Shown: positions 31,772 to 40,075 of the stretch, piece by piece
Layout of the letters: the number at the start of each line of letters is the position of its first letter
Numbering within the stretch: position 1 is the stretch's first letter
From: an uncultured Eubacteriales bacterium
GTDB lineage: Bacteria; Bacillota; Clostridia; Peptostreptococcales; Anaerovoracaceae
Assembly: GCA_900315485.1 (NCBI GenBank)
Contig: OMZI01000002.1
Span: forward strand, 1-64,000
Reading direction: 5' to 3'
DNA: 64,000 bases
Translations under genes and position numbers: made by a program
Notes under the pieces: generated by a model
Databases searched by the model: none
What the model saw: only the letters and a program-made list of their open reading frames with translations
Told to the model about the DNA's origin: nothing

Positions 31772-32308
31772 ATGAAAGTACTTAATTCATACTCAAAACT
31801 ATTGAACGGTTTGATAAAGGTTTTCAGAGTAATATTCATAATATGCATGGCAGCGATAGTACTGATACTGTTCTTCCAGAGTGTTATGAGGTATGTCTTC
31901 AATGACCCTCAGCCATGGTGTGAGGAGCTTGCTCTGTACCTCAGCATAGCCGTGATCATGTGTGGCCTTGGAATAGCCACGCGTCATGCAGAACATCTTC
32001 AGGTAGACGTTATTGTCAGACTGTTTTCAGACAAGACAAGGTGCCTTGTTACAGCATTCTGGGCAATAGTCAGCATAGTGATTATGGTTGTATTCCTTAT
32101 TTACTCAATTAAACTGATGGGAATATCGAATGCGGTTTCGATTACTATGCCATTTCTCAAAGTCAAACATGTATATCTGATGTTCCCGCTTGGAGCGGTA
32201 ATGATGATAATGTTTACGATTGAAAGCTTTTTCAGAAACATCATAGGATTTAAGAATAATGGCGTATTGCCGGCAATCCCTGGTGAAGAGGAAGGAGGAG
32301 AAGAATGA
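31772..32308 (+). CDS. dctQ: TRAP transporter small membrane subunit (DctQ)
   Basis: The 178-residue product has four hydrophobic helices and the family string WCEELALYLSIAVIMCGLGI with HAEHLQVDVIV. It pairs with DctM to form the sodium-coupled channel complex. Its end overlaps dctM by four bases. Confidence 0.9.
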   Translation: MKVLNSYSKLLNGLIKVFRVIFIICMAAIVLILFFQSVMRYVFNDPQPWCEELALYLSIAVIMCGLGIATRHAEHLQVDVIVRLFSDKTRCLVTAFWAIVSIVIMVVFLIYSIKLMGISNAVSITMPFLKVKHVYLMFPLGAVMMIMFTIESFFRNIIGFKNNGVLPAIPGEEEGGEE

Positions 32309-33573
32309 ACGCAGGATTTATAGTTTTCCTTGTGCTTGTTATACTGGCATTCTTTGGACTTCCGATTTATATGGCTATCTGTGCAGGAACAATGATCGCA
32401 ATGATGGCAGGAGGATTTCCTCTCGAGGCTCTTCCTCAGAAAGTATTTCTCGGACTGAATTCAGTATCACTGCTGTCAATACCGCTTTTCATCCTTGCAG
32501 GAAATCTGATGGCAAAAGGGATCACTCAGAAACTCATCGATGTAGCTAATGCTTTGCTTGGAACAGTACGAGGTGCACTCGGTGCAATAACAATTGTTGC
32601 ATCTGCATTCTTCGGAGCAATTACAGGCTCAGCTGTAGCGTGCGTAGCAGCAATCGGCGGCATGATGATACCTGCTATGGAAAAGGAGGGGTATGATAAA
32701 GACTATGCGGTAGCATTGTCATCCTGTGCATCACTGCTTGGTCCTCTTGTACCTCCGGCTATTCCGCTGATCATCTACGCAAGCCTTACTGATGTTTCAG
32801 TACAGAAACTGTTTATCGCTACGATTTCAAGCGCGCTGTTCTGCGGAGGCGGATTCCTGATATACGCACTGTGGTATGGCAAGAAGCATAATCTTCCTAA
32901 ATATGAGAGGAAGAGTGCCAAAGTGGTAGGCCATACGATCAAAGAGTCGATCTGGGCACTTCTGCTGCCGGTAATTGTTCTCGGACTTATCTTTTCCGGC
33001 ATTACCACAGTCAATGAAGCAGCAGCTATCTCATGTGTTTACGCTATTGTTGTAACACTGTTTGTTTACAAATCAATGAACTTCAAATCATTCCTGAATG
33101 TAATGTACAAGTCAGCTATTGCTGTATCGACATGCATGATCCTTGTAGGAATGTCAAAAGCTTCATCGTTTGTAGTAATTTCAGCTCAGCTTCCACAGGA
33201 GTTCATGCATATTATGAGCAGCATTACCAACAGCAAGGTGATCGTTCTTATTGTCATCAACATCATCTTCCTGATCCTCGGATGCCTGATGGACGGTACA
33301 TCTATTATAGTAATGATGGTTCCACTGATGTTAGCTTTGGTACAGTCGTACAATATTAATCTGATACAGTTCGGAATCATGGTTGCTGTCAATACATACC
33401 TCGGATGTATCACACCGCCTGTAGGAGTTTCGCTCCTGCTTGGAACCAAGCTGGGTAATACTTCAATGGGATCTTCGTTTAAGGCCTGTCTGCCGTTCCT
33501 GGCTATTGGTCTGCTTACACTGATCCTGGTTACATACTGGCCAACATTTACACTGTTCGCAGTAGGACAATAG
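32305..33573 (+). CDS. dctM: TRAP transporter large membrane subunit (DctM)
   Basis: The 422-residue product has about 12 helices. GLPIYMAICAGTMIAMMAGG, IPLFILAGNLMAKG, GALGAITIVASAFFGAITGS and LLGPLVPPAIPLIIYASLTD are the usual DctM motifs. It catalyses Na+-driven uptake with DctP and DctQ. It ends the operon; a long hairpin follows at 33605. Confidence 0.92.
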   Translation: MNAGFIVFLVLVILAFFGLPIYMAICAGTMIAMMAGGFPLEALPQKVFLGLNSVSLLSIPLFILAGNLMAKGITQKLIDVANALLGTVRGALGAITIVASAFFGAITGSAVACVAAIGGMMIPAMEKEGYDKDYAVALSSCASLLGPLVPPAIPLIIYASLTDVSVQKLFIATISSALFCGGGFLIYALWYGKKHNLPKYERKSAKVVGHTIKESIWALLLPVIVLGLIFSGITTVNEAAAISCVYAIVVTLFVYKSMNFKSFLNVMYKSAIAVSTCMILVGMSKASSFVVISAQLPQEFMHIMSSITNSKVIVLIVINIIFLILGCLMDGTSIIVMMVPLMLALVQSYNINLIQFGIMVAVNTYLGCITPPVGVSLLLGTKLGNTSMGSSFKACLPFLAIGLLTLILVTYWPTFTLFAVGQ

Positions 33574-33604
33574 ATTTATGTAATTCCCAATTGTGATTAA
33601 ATCA

Positions 33605-33670
33605 AATGACAAAAGACTGTCAGCCCGCAAATGCTTGTAAGCAATTCTGGAATGACAGCCTTTTGTCATT
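33605..33670. terminator. Long hairpin between dctM and the MFS gene
   Basis: AATGACAAAAG with CTGTCA at the left pairs with TGACAG and CTTTTGTCATT at the right (one A-C mismatch), enclosing a second short GCTTGTAAGC. No T-run follows outside the stem, but T-rich arms are inside. It probably ends the operon; the MFS start is only 12 bp away and has no clear ribosome site. Confidence 0.5.
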
Positions 33671-33681
33671 AATTACTAAAC

Positions 33682-35058
33682 ATGATATCAAACAAAGACA
33701 GAATAATGGTAATTGTTATGATGACAGCAGCTTTCACAAGTTCTTTCAGCCAGAACCTGCTGACTTCTGCTTTGCCATCAATTATGAAAGATTTTTCAGT
33801 TGATGCTATTACCGGACAATGGCTGACTACTGGATATACCCTTGTAATGGGTGTTATTACTTGCATAAGTGCTGTATTGTTCAGCAAATACAGTGTGCCC
33901 AGACTTGAACTGACAGCTCTCTTTCTGTTTGGCGCAGGTTGTCTGGGAGCCTTTCTGGCACCGACATTTTCAGTACTTCTGGTTTCCAGAATAATACAGG
34001 CATGTGGTGCCGGTATGCTTACACCCATGATGCAGATGTCATTACTGCATATTTATCCACCTGAAAGGCAAGGTGAAGCGATGGGATTAACGGGTGTTGT
34101 TGTAGGAGCGGCTCCGGCCATTGCCCCTGCTGCAGCCGGGATCCTTATTGACAGCTTTGGATGGAGAAGTATTTTTCTTACTCTGTTTGTATTGGCAGTA
34201 TTAGCGACTATTGCAGGATCATTTACTTTGAGGAGCCTTAAGGAACCTCATCCGGAACAAGTAGAATTATGGTCATTGTTTCTGTATGCATCAGGTTTCA
34301 CATTGTTCATGCTTGGCGTTGATCAGCTTAAGAAAACAAGTTTCCGGTCAATGTATACTTATATCATGTTTATTGCAGGTATAGCTGTACTTACATTATT
34401 TGTAAGAAGGCAAAAGATGAGCGTTAAGCCGATCCTCAGAGTGGAACTTTTGAAATACCGAAGTATGTCCCTTGGAACGTCAATAATCTGTATAGCATAT
34501 GTACTTATGATGGCAAGCAGCATTCTTGTTCCGCTTTACATCCAGACTGTATCAGGGCATAGCGCGACATTGTCAGGTGCTATAATGGTTCCGGGATCAG
34601 CACTGATTGCTTTAATAAGTCCTGTCAGCGGGAAAATAACTGACCGTGCGGGAAGCAGGATAGTTATCATTGCAGGGCTGATTACCTTAGCTGCAGGCTG
34701 TGGCGGTTATATTTTATTCACAGAAAGCACTGGAGTGTTTCCTGTCACACTGTTTTACATGCTGAGAAGTATCGGTATCGCATTGCTGATTACCGCATGC
34801 ACAACTTTGGCTGTCAGATCATTGCCTCTTAGCTGTAAACCTCACGCCATGGCTTTACTTAACTCTCTCAGGCTTATGGCCGGAGCACTCTTTTCGGCTG
34901 TGATCGTTCTGATAGCTGAAGAACTGTCATCATCGGGGTCAATAGATATTCATGGTGTCCATGCTGCATTTACGGTAATGACAGCTACTGCAGCTGCAGG
35001 TCTTATTCTGGCTGTATGGCTTATTCCATCTGCAGAAACAGAGCGTGAAGCTGTGTAA
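33682..35058 (+). CDS. MFS transporter of the DHA2 (EmrB/QacA-like) type
   Basis: The 458-residue product has about 14 hydrophobic helices. Motif-like strings are NLLTSALPSIMKDFSVDAIT, GQWLTTGYTLVMGV and PAIAPAAAGILIDSFGWRSI, as in drug:H+ antiporters of 14-helix type. Start at 33682 lacks a clear ribosome site, and 33706 is an alternative. Its substrate is unknown; in this cassette it might export a product or toxic intermediate. Confidence 0.8.
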   Translation: MISNKDRIMVIVMMTAAFTSSFSQNLLTSALPSIMKDFSVDAITGQWLTTGYTLVMGVITCISAVLFSKYSVPRLELTALFLFGAGCLGAFLAPTFSVLLVSRIIQACGAGMLTPMMQMSLLHIYPPERQGEAMGLTGVVVGAAPAIAPAAAGILIDSFGWRSIFLTLFVLAVLATIAGSFTLRSLKEPHPEQVELWSLFLYASGFTLFMLGVDQLKKTSFRSMYTYIMFIAGIAVLTLFVRRQKMSVKPILRVELLKYRSMSLGTSIICIAYVLMMASSILVPLYIQTVSGHSATLSGAIMVPGSALIALISPVSGKITDRAGSRIVIIAGLITLAAGCGGYILFTESTGVFPVTLFYMLRSIGIALLITACTTLAVRSLPLSCKPHAMALLNSLRLMAGALFSAVIVLIAEELSSSGSIDIHGVHAAFTVMTATAAAGLILAVWLIPSAETEREAV

Positions 35059-35097
35059 CACGTTAAAACAATGTAAATCCACAAGGAAACATTCAAA

Positions 35098-35814
35098 ATG
35101 GAAAGAAAATGCACACTGACACTTACAGCAAATGCGGGACTCATCATTGATATCAATGAATCAGTACTTTTCATCGATGCACTTCATCATGGCAGCCCTG
35201 GGAAGTATTCGCCTGTAAATGATGAGATATTCAATACGATCTGTACTTCCGATGAAGTGAACAACCCATCTGTATTGCTGTATTCGCACTGTCATCCCGA
35301 TCATTTTTCCGAGGACATGACAGCAAAATTCATATCTGACAGAAAGATACCTTGCATAATTCCGGAAAAGGTTTTTAATTCGCAGATTCTTCTGACAGAT
35401 GATTATGAAGAATTCAGAATTTCCGGGTTCCGGATATTATGTTTCCGGCTGCCGCACTCAGGCGATTCATCGTCTGAGCCTGTACTGTATGGGTTTGTAA
35501 TCGAAAAGGATGGTATCAGAATCCTTGTTCCCGGTGATTGTGAAACTGCCTCAGCTGAACTTGAAGAGATACTATTAACAATTGGAAAAATAGACATAGC
35601 AGTTCTGAACTATCCCTGGGGAGCTCTGTTCAAGGGGAGGAGATTTATTAAAGAAATCATGAAACCTGATGAAGTGCTTCTGGTACATATTCCTTTTCCG
35701 GAGGATGATACAAATAAGGTGCGAATTATGTTAGACCGTCAGATGAAAAGAATTGGCTCATCCAATTTCAGATTAATGGAAAAGCCGCTTCAGAAGGAAG
35801 AATTCTTTTTATAA
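35098..35814 (+). CDS. Metallo-beta-lactamase-fold hydrolase
   Basis: The 238-residue product has YSHCHPDHF (H-x-H-x-D-H) near residue 62, a further His in FRLPHSG, and VPGDCE in the place of the third metal ligand strand. This is the UlaG/RNase Z-like branch. Substrate unknown. It lies 39 bp after the MFS gene and 28 bp before the dehydrogenase, so the three are probably one unit. Confidence 0.78.
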   Translation: MERKCTLTLTANAGLIIDINESVLFIDALHHGSPGKYSPVNDEIFNTICTSDEVNNPSVLLYSHCHPDHFSEDMTAKFISDRKIPCIIPEKVFNSQILLTDDYEEFRISGFRILCFRLPHSGDSSSEPVLYGFVIEKDGIRILVPGDCETASAELEEILLTIGKIDIAVLNYPWGALFKGRRFIKEIMKPDEVLLVHIPFPEDDTNKVRIMLDRQMKRIGSSNFRLMEKPLQKEEFFL

Positions 35815-35842
35815 TTATTACAAATCAGAGGGGAGAATTATA

Positions 35843-36802
35843 ATGATCAAGGCTTGTTGTATTTCATGCTATTCGAGCGAAAATAATATACTAAAAATCC
35901 AGGACACATGCGAAAAATATGGCTACACAATCAGTTTCTATGAGAGTGCTGATGAAGCGGATGGAAAGGTATCAGACGTTGAAGTCGCATATTGTACAAG
36001 CCCTGCATTACTTAATCAGATGAAGAACCTCAGATGGTGTCATACTGATAGTGCAGGAGTAGATAATTATATAAAGACAGGATTATTTACTGACAGAACC
36101 ATCTTGCTGACCAACAGCTCGGGTGCGTTTGGGAGAGCGATTTCAGAGCACATTATAATGGTTACGCTTATGCTTATGAGGAGGATGCCGGAATATAACA
36201 GAATAGTCAGCAGCAAACAATGGAAACACGATCTTTCCATCCGCTCAATAGCAGGCAGCAATGTAGCTATTATCGGAACAGGAAACCTGGGAATGACTGC
36301 TGCTGAGAAGTTCAGAAATCTTGGTGCTGCAAATGTTATAGGATTCAGCAGAAGCGGAAAGAATAAGAAGCCATTTAGCAATGTGTATCAGATGCATGAA
36401 TTTGGAAGCCGGATACAGGATGCAGACGTGATTGTGCTTTGCCTGCCTGATACGCCGGAGACCCGGGGGATAATGGATGCCGAAAAAATCGCGATGATAC
36501 CGGAAACCGCGTTCCTGATTAATGTAGGCAGAGGCACAACAATAGATCAGGATGCACTCATCAACTCACTGAATGAGGAAAAAATAGCCGGTGCGGCATT
36601 GGATGTAGTTAATCCGGAGCCACTGCCTCCGGAGCATCCGCTGTGGACGGCAAAGAACTGTGTCATCACACCTCATTGCTCTGGCGATATGGGACTGGAA
36701 TATTCAGTTGACAAGACGGTAGATTATTTCTGCGAGAATCTGAAAAGATATGCAGAAGGAAAGCCGCTGATCAACTTGATCGATCCGGATGCCGGATATT
36801 GA
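35843..36802 (+). CDS. D-2-hydroxyacid dehydrogenase family protein
   Basis: The 319-residue product shows NLRWCHTDSAGVDNYIKTGL, AISEHIIMVTLMLMRRMPEY, NVAIIGTGNLGMTAAEKFRN (NAD fold), LINVGRGTTIDQDAL (catalytic Arg region), AALDVVNPEPLPPEHPLW (Glu) and ITPHCSGD (His). All active-site residues of the family are there. It reduces a 2-oxo acid or oxidises a D-2-hydroxy acid, which would fit the acid taken up by the TRAP system. AGAGGGGAG precedes the ATG. Confidence 0.88.
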   Translation: MIKACCISCYSSENNILKIQDTCEKYGYTISFYESADEADGKVSDVEVAYCTSPALLNQMKNLRWCHTDSAGVDNYIKTGLFTDRTILLTNSSGAFGRAISEHIIMVTLMLMRRMPEYNRIVSSKQWKHDLSIRSIAGSNVAIIGTGNLGMTAAEKFRNLGAANVIGFSRSGKNKKPFSNVYQMHEFGSRIQDADVIVLCLPDTPETRGIMDAEKIAMIPETAFLINVGRGTTIDQDALINSLNEEKIAGAALDVVNPEPLPPEHPLWTAKNCVITPHCSGDMGLEYSVDKTVDYFCENLKRYAEGKPLINLIDPDAGY

Positions 36803-36847
36803 CACAGGCGAATGGAAAAACACCAACGAGACTAATATGTTCAGCCA

Positions 36848-37375
36848 ATGCAACAGAGGTGCTATAACTTTGTTGTTTTTTCAATTACTTCTGTGAAGGA
36901 TGAATTACAATTTTTCCTTCTCAAGGACGGAGACAGAAGAGACGTTGACGCTGAACTTCTTGCCAGCAAAATAATGGATTGCTTTACAATAGATCATGTG
37001 CGGTATTTACCTGAACAATATAAAGGTGTTGATGTCAGTTCCGGTGAGATCATCACATCTATCGAGAGAAGTATCGTATCCATGGAGTATGTACAGATAT
37101 ATGCTCAGAATCATGACCAGGATTATTCAAGGATGATTCTTACTAAAGATGCATATGCATATTACTCAATGAATATCATAGACTATCTGATTGGCAATAC
37201 AGATCGTCACTGGGGCAATTGGGGTGTCTGGGTAGATAACCGCACCAATAAGATAATGGGTTTACATCCGCTGATGGACTTTAACAAGGCTTTCACAGCA
37301 TATGATTCGCTTGAAGGCGCTATCTGCCAGACATCGACTGGTGGTCAATGTTCAACAGAAGACTTGATGTATTAA
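36848..37375 (+). pseudogene. Broken HipA-like kinase gene
   Basis: The frame encodes 175 residues with the HipA catalytic loop NIIDYLIGNTDRHWGNWGVW and the metal motif PLMDFNKAF, plus FLLKDGDRRDVDAELLASKI from the ATP-binding part. It is much shorter than HipA-type proteins (about 300 or more). The sequence just before the ATG reads GEWKNTNETNMFSQCNRGAI in another frame, suggesting a frameshift, and the C-terminal end is cut off directly before attachment-like site C. It is probably a remnant of a stress-kinase or toxin cargo gene damaged during integration. No HipB is seen. Confidence 0.65.
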
Positions 37376-37444
37376 GAGAAGCAGTGACAGCCAAAACCCT
37401 GTGATACCAACTTGATACTTAAAATCCTTGAAGCTTTGGTGAAT

Positions 37445-37534
37445 ATGTTAAATAAGATAAAAGTAGTTAGTAAAACCGTTGTAAAATCGGATGAGTCATC
37501 ACAAATTATGGCTACATCTGAAGAGTTCGAATAA
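37445..37534 (+). CDS. Possible 29-residue peptide ending MATSEEFE
   Basis: ATG at 37445 opens MLNKIKVVSKTVVKSDESSQ and ends IMATSEEFE. The last nine codons including the stop recur at 22487-22513 with two base changes, both in third codon positions (GAA to GAG and TTT to TTC). That pattern points to selection on the protein sequence, either of a tiny peptide or of the end of a former larger gene. The ribosome site is weak. Confidence 0.3.
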   Translation: MLNKIKVVSKTVVKSDESSQIMATSEEFE

Positions 37535-37541
37535 AAGTATA

Positions 37542-37580
37542 CGCCGGAGTGCTACATTGGAAAGCACTTCGGCGTTTTTT
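37542..37580 (+). terminator. Intrinsic terminator of site C
   Basis: CGCCGGAGTGCT pairs with AGCACTTCGGCG, then TTTTTT. Confidence 0.8.
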
Positions 37581-37667
37581 CATGCCCGGAATGTGCAGTG
37601 ATTCGCACATTTCTCATCTGATGAAACATAAGATAGACTGTCCATTCTTCAAAAAGGTTGATTTCAT

Positions 37668-38582
37668 CTACTCGATTATCGTATCGGATTCCGGGGACAT
37701 TTTGTAGGCGTCTGTAACGTAGTTGCGGAATGCCAGATATGCGCCGCGGAGTTTCTTCTTGTTAGGATAGATGATAAGAGTAACAAGTTCCTGCTTTGGC
37801 TCAATAGGAAGAGCTGTGATTTCTGAGTCTTCCAGACTCCGTGCAGTGCTTTCAGTCGCAAGGATTATACCAACATCATCGCGCACCATGTCCTGCATCA
37901 GACTGGTTTCAGAAGTATTCATGAAAGAAACATTGAAAGGAATGTTGTTTTCGCTATATAGCTTCTTCATTTCTATGTAGAAATGAGAATCCTTTTCACC
38001 TGTAAGTAGAGGGTAATTGCCTAGATCCGAAAGGATCATTATATTAGCATTAACTCCGGTTCTTTTCCTGCTTATTACAGCATATAGTCTTTCATCATCG
38101 ATTTCGGTGTAATCGAAATCCGGCATATTATCGCGCCTGCATTTTATGATTGCAAAGTCGAGATCGCCATTTCTAAGCATATCGTAAGCAGCATAGTTAT
38201 CGACTGCCTTGATGTTTCCCATCACGTTGCTGTTTGTTGCAAAGAATGAGGCGAGGATTTGTCTTAACGGAGACTTGCCATAGAAAGGATACACTCCGAC
38301 TCTAAGAACTGGCTTTTCATCTGAACGCTCAAGGTCAAATGCCTGGAAAAGATCATCGACCGAATCCACGATTTTCTGTGCATATTCGCAGAATTTCTCA
38401 CCATCTGAAGTCAGTGAAACACTGTGAGTATCCCTCCTGAAAAGCTTGACCTGCAGCTCTTCTTCCAGTGCATTGATCTGATGGGATATAGCCGGCTGGG
38501 TCACATAAAGCGCTTTGGCCGCACCGGAAAAGCTCTTTTGTTTTGCTACTTCCAATACGTAATATATCTGTCTGATCTCCAT
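37668..38582 (-). CDS. LysR-family transcriptional regulator
   Basis: The 304-residue product starts MEIRQIYYVLEVAKQKSFSG; the HTH continues AAKALYVTQPAISHQINALE. A LysR substrate domain follows from about 90 (LRVGVYPFYGKSPLRQIL). ATG at 38582 was chosen because all family members begin here, although the frame is open 43 codons further. It is divergent from an M20 peptidase gene, which it probably controls in response to an amino-acid derivative. Confidence 0.9.
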   Translation of the reverse strand: MEIRQIYYVLEVAKQKSFSGAAKALYVTQPAISHQINALEEELQVKLFRRDTHSVSLTSDGEKFCEYAQKIVDSVDDLFQAFDLERSDEKPVLRVGVYPFYGKSPLRQILASFFATNSNVMGNIKAVDNYAAYDMLRNGDLDFAIIKCRRDNMPDFDYTEIDDERLYAVISRKRTGVNANIMILSDLGNYPLLTGEKDSHFYIEMKKLYSENNIPFNVSFMNTSETSLMQDMVRDDVGIILATESTARSLEDSEITALPIEPKQELVTLIIYPNKKKLRGAYLAFRNYVTDAYKMSPESDTIIE

Positions 38583-38603
38583 AAACAACCATCCATAATC
38601 TGC

Positions 38604-38620
38604 ATAACTAATCGTGTTAT
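38604..38620. promoter_or_regulatory. Candidate LysR operator
   Basis: ATAAC-N7-GTTAT, a palindrome 22 bp from the regulator start in the divergent gap. A second inverted repeat AACCACC/GGTGGTT lies at 38651-38675. Either could be the binding or activation site. Confidence 0.35.
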
Positions 38621-38796
38621 TACAATTATATATGAAAAAGTTTGCTTGCCAACCACCCAGGTTTTTCAGGTGGTTATTATTTTGCTTTATAAGCGTATGA
38701 AGAGCAAGCATTTCCGTTTTGATTCGGCTGACGATAAAGTTGAGTTACAGAAAACTAATGGAATTTGCTTACTCAGCTTATCAAGAGGAGACCCCC

Positions 38797-39981
38797 ATGA
38801 ACCATTATCTCGAAGAAGCAATGGCAATGAAGGATGAACTCATCGCCAACAGAAGGCACATTCACAGAAGACCTGAACTGGGATTCGATCTGCCGGAAAC
38901 AATCGAATTTGTTGCTACCCAGCTGGAATCTTACGGATATAACCCTGTCAAAATCGGCGGAGGTCTTACCTGCACAGTTGGCAGCGGCAGCCCGGTGATC
39001 ATGCTCAGAGCGGACATGGATGCGCTTCCTCAACAAGAGGACACTGGACTTCCGTTCAGCAGCGAGAAAGACGGGGTGTGCCACTCATGTGGTCATGACG
39101 CGCATACAACGATGCTGCTTGGAGCAGCAAAACTCCTCAAGACACATGAGTGTGAGCTCAAGGGAACAGTCAAGTTCATGTTCCAGCCTGCCGAAGAACT
39201 TCTTGCAGGATCAAGAAGAATGATCGAAGAGGGAATCCTTGAAAATCCTCATGTGGATGCAGCAATGGGGTTTCATGTCAATGTTGGTCCGCTTGGGCCA
39301 TATGACTATCACGCAGGAACTATGAATCATGCTGTGGGCAGGATAATGGCTTCTGCAGATGAGATCAATATCAAGGTCAAAGGCAGATCTGCTCATGGAG
39401 CATCAGCTTATCTGGGAATCAATGCAGTAGCAATAGCATCGAATATTGTCACTGCACTTCAGCAGATGCCGATAATGGAGACCAAGTACAACGATGATGT
39501 CATCATGTGTATTGGCAAGATAGAAGGCGGAGCAAGAGCAAACATCATTCCTGATGAGGCTACCATTACGATGAGCTTCAGAACCTTTACCTCAGAAGCA
39601 AGAGAGTATATGCGTAAAAGAGTCCCTGAACTGGCATCAGGAATCGCAAGCGCCTGGAGAGCAGAAGCCGAGACAGAATTCGTTGTCGGAGTAGCACCGG
39701 TCTACAACAACGAGGAAATGGCCGCGGAAATGCATGAGTATGCACTCGATGTAATGGATAAAGTTCAGATAGTGCCGGCGGTTGCAGGTTCCGAGGACTT
39801 CGCAAATGTATGTGAATACGTTCCGACATTCTGGGCGAATATAGGATTCGGAGATCCGTCAGATGGATATGAGTACTCAATGCATAACCCTAAGATGCGT
39901 ATTGACGAAAACGGACTTCCATACGGCGTAGCCGCCCATTGCCATCTTGCAACAGAGTGGCTCAGAAATCACAGCGAATAA
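38797..39981 (+). CDS. M20-family amidohydrolase (N-acyl amino acid or aminobenzoyl-glutamate type)
   Basis: The 394-residue product starts MNHYLEEAMAMKDELIANRR after AAGAGGAG. HIHRRPELGFDLPETIEFVA, MLRADMDALPQQEDTGLPFS, SCGHDAHTTMLLGAAKLL, FQPAEELLAGSRRMIEEG and AGSEDFANVCEYVP are the metal and dimer motifs of the hippurate/IAA-amino-acid hydrolase branch. It would cleave an N-acyl amino acid or peptide-like amide in the cytoplasm. It pairs with the carrier gene downstream. Confidence 0.9.
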   Translation: MNHYLEEAMAMKDELIANRRHIHRRPELGFDLPETIEFVATQLESYGYNPVKIGGGLTCTVGSGSPVIMLRADMDALPQQEDTGLPFSSEKDGVCHSCGHDAHTTMLLGAAKLLKTHECELKGTVKFMFQPAEELLAGSRRMIEEGILENPHVDAAMGFHVNVGPLGPYDYHAGTMNHAVGRIMASADEINIKVKGRSAHGASAYLGINAVAIASNIVTALQQMPIMETKYNDDVIMCIGKIEGGARANIIPDEATITMSFRTFTSEAREYMRKRVPELASGIASAWRAEAETEFVVGVAPVYNNEEMAAEMHEYALDVMDKVQIVPAVAGSEDFANVCEYVPTFWANIGFGDPSDGYEYSMHNPKMRIDENGLPYGVAAHCHLATEWLRNHSE

Positions 39982-40075
39982 TAACAAAGTTATGAACGGC
40001 CAATTCGGCCGATAGCATAAATAACCTCCACTAATAATTAATACCTTAAGCTAACAAGAGAGAAAGGAAAGTATC

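Larger units (their letters stand above)
37391..37580. repeat. Site C: third, degraded copy of the attachment-like repeat
   Basis: GATACCA at 37403 and GATACTT at 37414 (11 bp apart) follow a CCAAAACCCTG string, as in A and B. The matching terminator is at 37542-37580, but about 100 bp with a short frame are inserted between them. A flank shared with site A follows at 37601-37639. It forms the right border of the catabolic cassette. Confidence 0.55.
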
